Position numbers and translations under genes: made by a program
Source of the DNA: Desmodesmus armatus
Taxonomy: Eukaryota; Chlorophyta; Chlorophyceae; Sphaeropleales; Scenedesmaceae
Reading direction: 5' to 3'
Length of the DNA stretch: 64,000 bases
Assembly (NCBI GenBank): GCA_007449985.2
Contig: VIIQ02000149.1
Span: 1 to 64,000, forward strand
Notes under the pieces: model-generated
The model's database searches: none
What the model was told of the DNA's origin: nothing
Seen by the model: only the letters and a program-made list of their open reading frames with translations
In this document: positions 58,861-64,000 of the stretch, one piece after another
How positions within the stretch are numbered: the stretch's first letter is position 1
How the letters are laid out: every line of letters begins with the position of its first letter

Positions 58861-59312
58861 GGGGATGAACCTGGACAGGCCAAGACAGGAGAGTGTTGTC
58901 AGTGATCAGCTGACGGGCAGCAGCCAGGGAGTTAGCACACGAGCCATCACACCCAAAACTGAGCCGAGCAGTACCCAACTGGGCTGTACCTGGTTCGGGA
59001 GAGGCTGATGATGAGGGGATCTTGGGCAGGTCAGGTGAAAGGTGGATCTTGGCAATATTGAGGGAGTACCAGAGTGACAGAAACTGAAGATCCACCGTCT
59101 GAAACTCTCGTCGGTGAAGGAAAGGAAAACACAACCTCAAATAGTGACGCTGAGAGTCCCCATATGATCCCACCGGTCAGTGGTTGGCAACGGTTTCGGT
59201 TTCGAACATGGTCTGTCGCTGGGCGTCTTCTAATGCTTATACGAGTTGATGGTCGACTCTCAGTTTATCTCAAGCAACAGCATCCCCCAAAACGGCCTAC
59301 AAAGACAACAAA
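58861..59312. promoter_or_regulatory. Putative bidirectional promoter between copies 2 and 3
   Basis: About 450 bp separates the divergent starts of copy 2 (minus) and copy 3 (plus). No TATA box or known element is recognised, so the call rests on position only. Part of it may hold 5' exons. Confidence 0.35.
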
Positions 59313-61761
59313 ATGATGCAGCAGGTAGGTTCCTTGTTTAGGCTCTTGGGCCTACTGCAGACCAGCATCCGGTGCTATCAACCTGCGTAACGTCTTACAG
59401 GCATGCCTGTTATTGATGTGTGGCTTTACTGATGATGCATGCTGCTGCTGCTGCAGGACATCACCACCCCCACTGGGACCAGCCTGTCAGCACTCCTGCA
59501 ATGCTTATCGTCCTTGGATGTGGACACTTGGGCCCAGGTATTGCTGCCCAAGCTGTCTGCTCAAGGCTCAGCCGCGGACGTCGCCCTCACATGCAGCCAG
59601 CTGCGCGACCTGTGCTTTGGAGCTGTCCAGCACATCGACCTCAGCAGTGTGCATGACAGCAGTGACGGCGGCGCTGTCGAGGACTGGGTGCAGACCATCC
59701 CCCAGCACTTCAAGGGCTGCGAGCCAGTGCAGCTCTACTTAGGCGATGAGGACAGCTACCACACGACGTCATATGTGCTGCCAGCACTTGCAAGGTGGGT
59801 GCGTGCTTCTAGGCCCAAACAGCTGTACTGCTGCTTGGGCCAGCCTGAAAAGCAGCTCACACAGATGTACAAGGCCAGCACAGCTGCGTTGTGCTGTCAG
59901 GGAGAGGATGGTGATGCCAGGTGGCTGCCACACGATGCATACTTGGTCACATGCTATGCCCGCAGCTGCACTTTTGTCTTTCACAGAGCGAACAGTGCGT
60001 CCTGCACTGCCATGCTGTGCACTACTTGGACCTTCACACACTATCCAGTACACCAACTCTGGCTGTGCGCCCTCCATTTACACCCTCACTGCACAGGCTG
60101 CCACAGCTTGACTTCCTTAAGCTGAAAGTTGAGGGCGACCCTCGCCCTTTGGCCGTGGGCACAGTACTGTACAGCTTGCGTACGCAGCTGGTGAGAAGCC
60201 TGCTCAGCCTGCACCTGGACCTGCGGCAGAGCTGGGCGGGAGCAGCACAGGCCTGGAGGGAGCTCGGCAAGCATACCGGGCTGACCAAGCTTGTGCTGAA
60301 CTTTGGCAGAGCAGGGGTGAGTGCACGCTGGCGCTTTTGTGTGAATACATGTGTAGCTAGCATGTGTGCGTGGACTCATGAATATGCCATGGTTGTCGTT
60401 GCCTTGAGTTGCACTGTTTAGTCCATGCAAATAAAGTGTGTGCGAATGCTTGATGTGCTGTCTGGTGTGTCGGCGTGGTCAGTAAGTGAGGTCGCCTGCT
60501 GGGGCCTGCTCTGCATAGCCGCAAGCGGACCAACCGGCAGGGCCTGCTGCTTTCTGATGTGATGTGTTGTTACTTACTAGGACTGCTAGTAGCAAGGCAG
60601 AAAGGCTGACATCACATGTGTGCTGCTGCTCCCTTATCATTCTTGCAGGTGCAAGAGCCCTTCGACGAGCAAGATCTGCTGCCTTTGAGCAGTATGCACA
60701 GCTTGGAGGCTTTGCAAATCTGGAGTGGCAGCAAGGCCGCCTGCCGGCCTTTGCTGTCTGCTGAGCTTACAAGCGGCTTGACAGCCCTGACCTCGCTGTC
60801 TTTGTCAGGGTGTCATGCCTCGTGCTTAGAGCATATTAGCAGCTGCACAGCCCTCAGGGTCTTAGAATTGTATTGTCCGGATGGGTCCGAGGAGGAGTTG
60901 AGCGAGAGTGGGTGGGCAGCAGTGGGTGAGCTCACCAGGCTTGTTGACCTGCAGCTATACAATGCTGAGGTGCTGACCCCCACTGATGAATGTTGCGCTG
61001 CTGTCGGCAAGCTCACAAGGCTGCAGAGCTTTGGGGCAGGGGTGTGGTCAGTGGACATGCTGCCTGCTTTAGCTCCCTGCACACAACTGACTCAGCTGGC
61101 AGGTGGGTGGGTGAAGGGCAGCAGTGATGTCCCTAGTACTTCGCTGCCAAGTGTGATACAGCTGGCGGATGCATATGGCTGTCCGCCGTTTGCTGCCCTA
61201 CCTAACCTTATCACTGTGCGGCAGAGTAGCTCCCTAACACCGGATGCATTTGTTGACATGGCACGGCACTGCAACCAGCTGGAGCAGCTGATTGCTGTCA
61301 GTAGCGCTAGGATGCCGAAGACGAGCTTGCCGAGAGATGAGTCGCCCAGTGTGCAGTTTGCCGCTGTGAAGGCACTGTCGGGGCTGACATGTCTGACACG
61401 CCTGGATTTCATGCTGGGTACACATGCGGAGTTGTTGGCTTTGGTGGATGTGGTAGGCACCCTGTTGCCCCACGGCTTTCAGCACCTTGAGGTTTGTGTG
61501 TTGGGAGACAGCCGCATGCGCCTAAGTATGTTGATGCAGTTGGCAAAGTTGCACAAGCTGCCCAAGTTGGTGCTCGACCTGAACTCAGCTACGGCTGAGG
61601 AGGTGGCGTCAGAAGCATTGGCTTTGCTTTGTGCCTTGAGTGGCGTCAGATATTTCAAGATATGTTGTCCATCACAGCCTGCAGCAGAATTCCTGACTGT
61701 GTACAGTGAACTTGGCGAGGAGGGTATATCTTGCCCCGACACGTTCATTGTTGCCAGCTGA
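59313..61761 (+). CDS. F-box-like / leucine-rich protein, copy 3
   Basis: Exons 59313-59324 (a 12-nt coding start exon, MMQQ, GTAGGT donor), 59457-59794, 60097-60316 and 60649-61761; 560 aa. All phases agree. The N-terminus LLQCLSSLDVDTWAQVLLPK then ADVALTCSQLRDLC matches the F-box-like start of copies 1 and 2. The C-terminal part has leucine-rich segments (LTALTSLSLSGC, LTRLVDLQLY, LTCLTRLDFML) but is much diverged. The micro-exon start is supported by the same arrangement (ATGCAGCAG then donor) in copy 4. Confidence 0.8.
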
Positions 61762-63776
61762 AAAGCTCCCTAGCATGCTGGCGGGCCTGGCTGTATCAAT
61801 TGGGCTTGTAGTATTGTGGTGGTCATGCAGCGCGACTTGCAACTGCGTTGATTGTTTGAGGCCCTCGCAACATGTATTGCTTCGATCCACTGTTCGGCCT
61901 TACTCTGTGGCATTATCATACTGTCAGTATGCGCTTTGCCTGTTGAGGGTGGTGGGCTGAGGGCTTTCAGCACCATCAGGCAGGCATGTTGCTGGTTGGG
62001 TCCAATGCCAAGCTGATTGTTGAGCTTACTTCAGTTGGGCCCAAGCTGGTCACTAATGTTCACTTTGGTACTTTGGTTGTGCTGAGAGGTCTTTGCCTCT
62101 GGCACTTGTGTTACAGTCTGGAGACCCGGTGCAGCACAACCCGACATTCATGACAGTGTGGATGATTGTCTCAACAAAGTTGGGGGATCTGTGGGGATTC
62201 AAGTGTTGGCAATGTTGGTGCATGCCCTGGTTCTGTCAGCACTTGTCATCGATTTCGGGTTTATATTAGCTTGCAACTGTGTCCCTCCCAAAATGCATGT
62301 GGTATGATCCTTAGTGATCCAGATTGTTTTTGGTTTGTTCTACCATCTCCGTGATACTAGTGAATGGCTGGCATGAGCTCTTGAGCCTCATAGCTGCAGC
62401 TGTAACTATGATTTGATTTGATGTGGTCGCACACTACTGCCGAAGGGTGGCAGTCGCTTTTGTGTTGTCGTGTGTCACTGACCTGCTTTTGGTGTTGCCA
62501 ACATCAGTATGTTTGTGAAATTGGCAAGCCCTGAACATGACACAGCCTGAGCTACATGCGCATGACTAGTGACACATGCAGCAATGCATTCCAAGCCAGC
62601 AGTGGAATGACCTGCCATCCAGTGCGCAGTAATCGACTAGCGTAAGCCCAGCCCATTCCTGCCCCCGGGGCAGGGGCCCTGCCCTTTCAGGGCCTGCCTC
62701 ACCCTAACCAGACAGGCAGCAGCTGCCTCTCATGGTATTGCCTGAGGCCTTGCAGCAGTTGCCAACCGTGCCGCACGGTTGTTGGCGCCCAAACTTTGAA
62801 AGGCTCGGTAAAGGCCTCCGCGCAGGCCGCCTGAGTCCCAGAGTCTGCCAAGCTGGAGGTGCTACCAGCAGGCTTGGCTGCCCGGCAGCATGGGCCATGC
62901 TGCCACTGGGCTCGGCACATGTGCTGAGACAGACTATTGACCACACAACAGCAGCAGTAGGTGCTGCTGGCTGGAGGGTTTTGGTGGCCATAACCATGGT
63001 GCTAGTGGGCTAGACATAGGCGCCGGCGCAGACCATGTGACCCAGCAGCAGTAGCAGCAGCAGGTGCTGCCAGCCAGTTTGGCGGCATTGGGGTGACCAT
63101 GTTGGACAGGTGCTAGTGCAGACCATGTTGTCCGAACAGCAGCAGCGGCAGCAGCAGGTGCTGCCAGAAGACACCACTAACAGCATTGCTTTGGGCCAGC
63201 TTTGGATTGTGAAAGGTCGACCACAGGCCAGCACTGAGCACGGTGCTCAGGCTTCCACACCCACTGCATGGTGGGCGTGCTTGACAGCGATGCAGCTCAC
63301 GACGGCTTCCACAGAACGCCGTAGCTACGCCCCCCTTGGCTTGGGGTGTGGCATAGCATACATGCAGCCTGGGCCAGGCAGTACAGTCTGCAGTACAGGG
63401 GTCGCAGGTGCTTGTGGTGTGATGTTGACCTGAGGTGTCGACCTGTTTTAACGCTTGTAGGAATGAAACAGGCGTGACCCACACACGCTGCATGCATCAG
63501 GTACTACAGCTGCCAGGCACCACTGGTGTCACTACTAGTGTCTCCACTATCTGTCAGTACTGCATGCCCAGCCAGCAGTGCAGTGCCTATACAGCTAGCC
63601 AGTATGTAGCTGCAACTTTAAACGAACAGTTGTGATCATCGAGCCTTTAAACTGCCCACACAAACCGCCATCGCTTGTTCAGAAACTGCGTATACACTGT
63701 GGCTGAGCCAATCTACGGAACGGAGAATTTCATAACAAAGACCTTTAGCTTATATCACTGAACTATCAATTGCAGG
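61762..63776. other. Spacer with a ~90-bp tandem repeat
   Basis: At about 62945-63170 three related units contain CAGCAGCAG..GGTGCTGC(C/T), a GCTGGAGGGTTTTGGTGG or GTTTGGCGGCATTGGGGTGA block, and ..ATGGTGCTAGTG/GGTGCTAGTGCAGACCATGT. A small GC hairpin (CTGCCCC C GGGGCAG) lies at about 62663-62677. No gene is supported. Confidence 0.5.
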
Positions 63777-64000
63777 ATGCAGCAGGTGCGAGAGCGGCTC
63801 ATTGTTCTGATCTGGAGGCAGCCATCTTGCAAACACAGGGCTGCTGTTGCCAGGTATCTGATTGCACTCGTGACAGTGCTATGTTGGATGTGAATCTGTT
63901 GGTGCCTGGCGCTGCTGCTTGCAGGACAATCCCAGCCAGTCACTGCTGCTGCGCTGCCTGTCATCCCTAGACGTGGACATATGGGCAGAGGTCTTGCTGC
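63777..64000 (+). CDS. F-box-like / leucine-rich protein, copy 4, partial at window edge
   Basis: Start exon 63777-63785 (MQQ, GTGCGA donor), then an exon from 63925 after a CTTGCAG acceptor, reading DNPSQSLLLRCLSSLDVDIW then AEVLL to the window end. This matches the start of copy 3 (SSLDVDTWAQVLLPK). The gene continues outside the window. Confidence 0.75.

Noticed and set aside
62643..62700. GC-rich short hairpins as a terminator or RNA gene
   Set aside because: Stems are only about 7 bp and no adjacent transcript structure supports them.

Overview
The window looks like nuclear DNA of a chlorophyte green alga, of the Chlamydomonadales/Sphaeropleales type. The evidence is spliced genes with many short exons and GT-AG introns, long CAG/CTG runs read as poly-Ser, poly-Ala or poly-Gln, long intronic G and C homopolymers, Ser/Pro-rich and DxDCGG-type Cys-rich secreted-protein exons, and a canonical eukaryotic release factor. 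I see no bacterial operons, rRNA, tRNA or CRISPR.

Layout. 1-7.2 kb (+): a secreted-type Ser/Pro-, Cys-rich and collagen-like protein whose exons need several frame changes. 7.2-10 kb: no convincing gene. 10-18 kb (+): a cytochrome P450 gene in which nearly every exon is present as a tandem array of intact and decayed copies. 18-26 kb: gene-poor, with a P450 exon relic on the minus strand, a perfect 47-nt palindrome and one copy of a dispersed repeat. 26.3-30.7 kb (-): a trypsin-like protease with a C-terminal ricin-B-type lectin domain and a Kazal-like 5' exon. 30.7-32 kb: second copy of the dispersed repeat. 32.7-43.9 kb (-): the complete eRF1 gene. All 14 exons can be placed and give 437 codons plus stop. 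Its introns hold decayed copies of its own exons, a large tandem-repeat array and a hairpin. 44.8-50.1 kb (-): a large MYND zinc-finger protein of about 1513 aa. 52-64 kb: four members of one F-box-like/leucine-rich family, three complete and one running off the window end.

The main theme is local duplication of single exons with flanking intron. It is strongest in the P450 gene, where seven or eight exon positions carry 2 to 8 copies, and is also visible as relics in eRF1, the protease and the Cys-rich gene. Some P450 copies keep reading frame and splice sites, so alternative exon choice is possible. Others carry stops or indels, so birth and decay of exon copies is the simpler reading. A second pattern is strand asymmetry of intronic homopolymers: on the sense strand G-runs tend to follow donors and C-runs tend to precede acceptors.

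Exon coordinates for eRF1, the MYND gene, the protease (exons 2-8), the P450 and the leucine-rich genes were worked out by hand from GT/AG sites and reading-frame phase. Nothing was checked against transcripts or databases.
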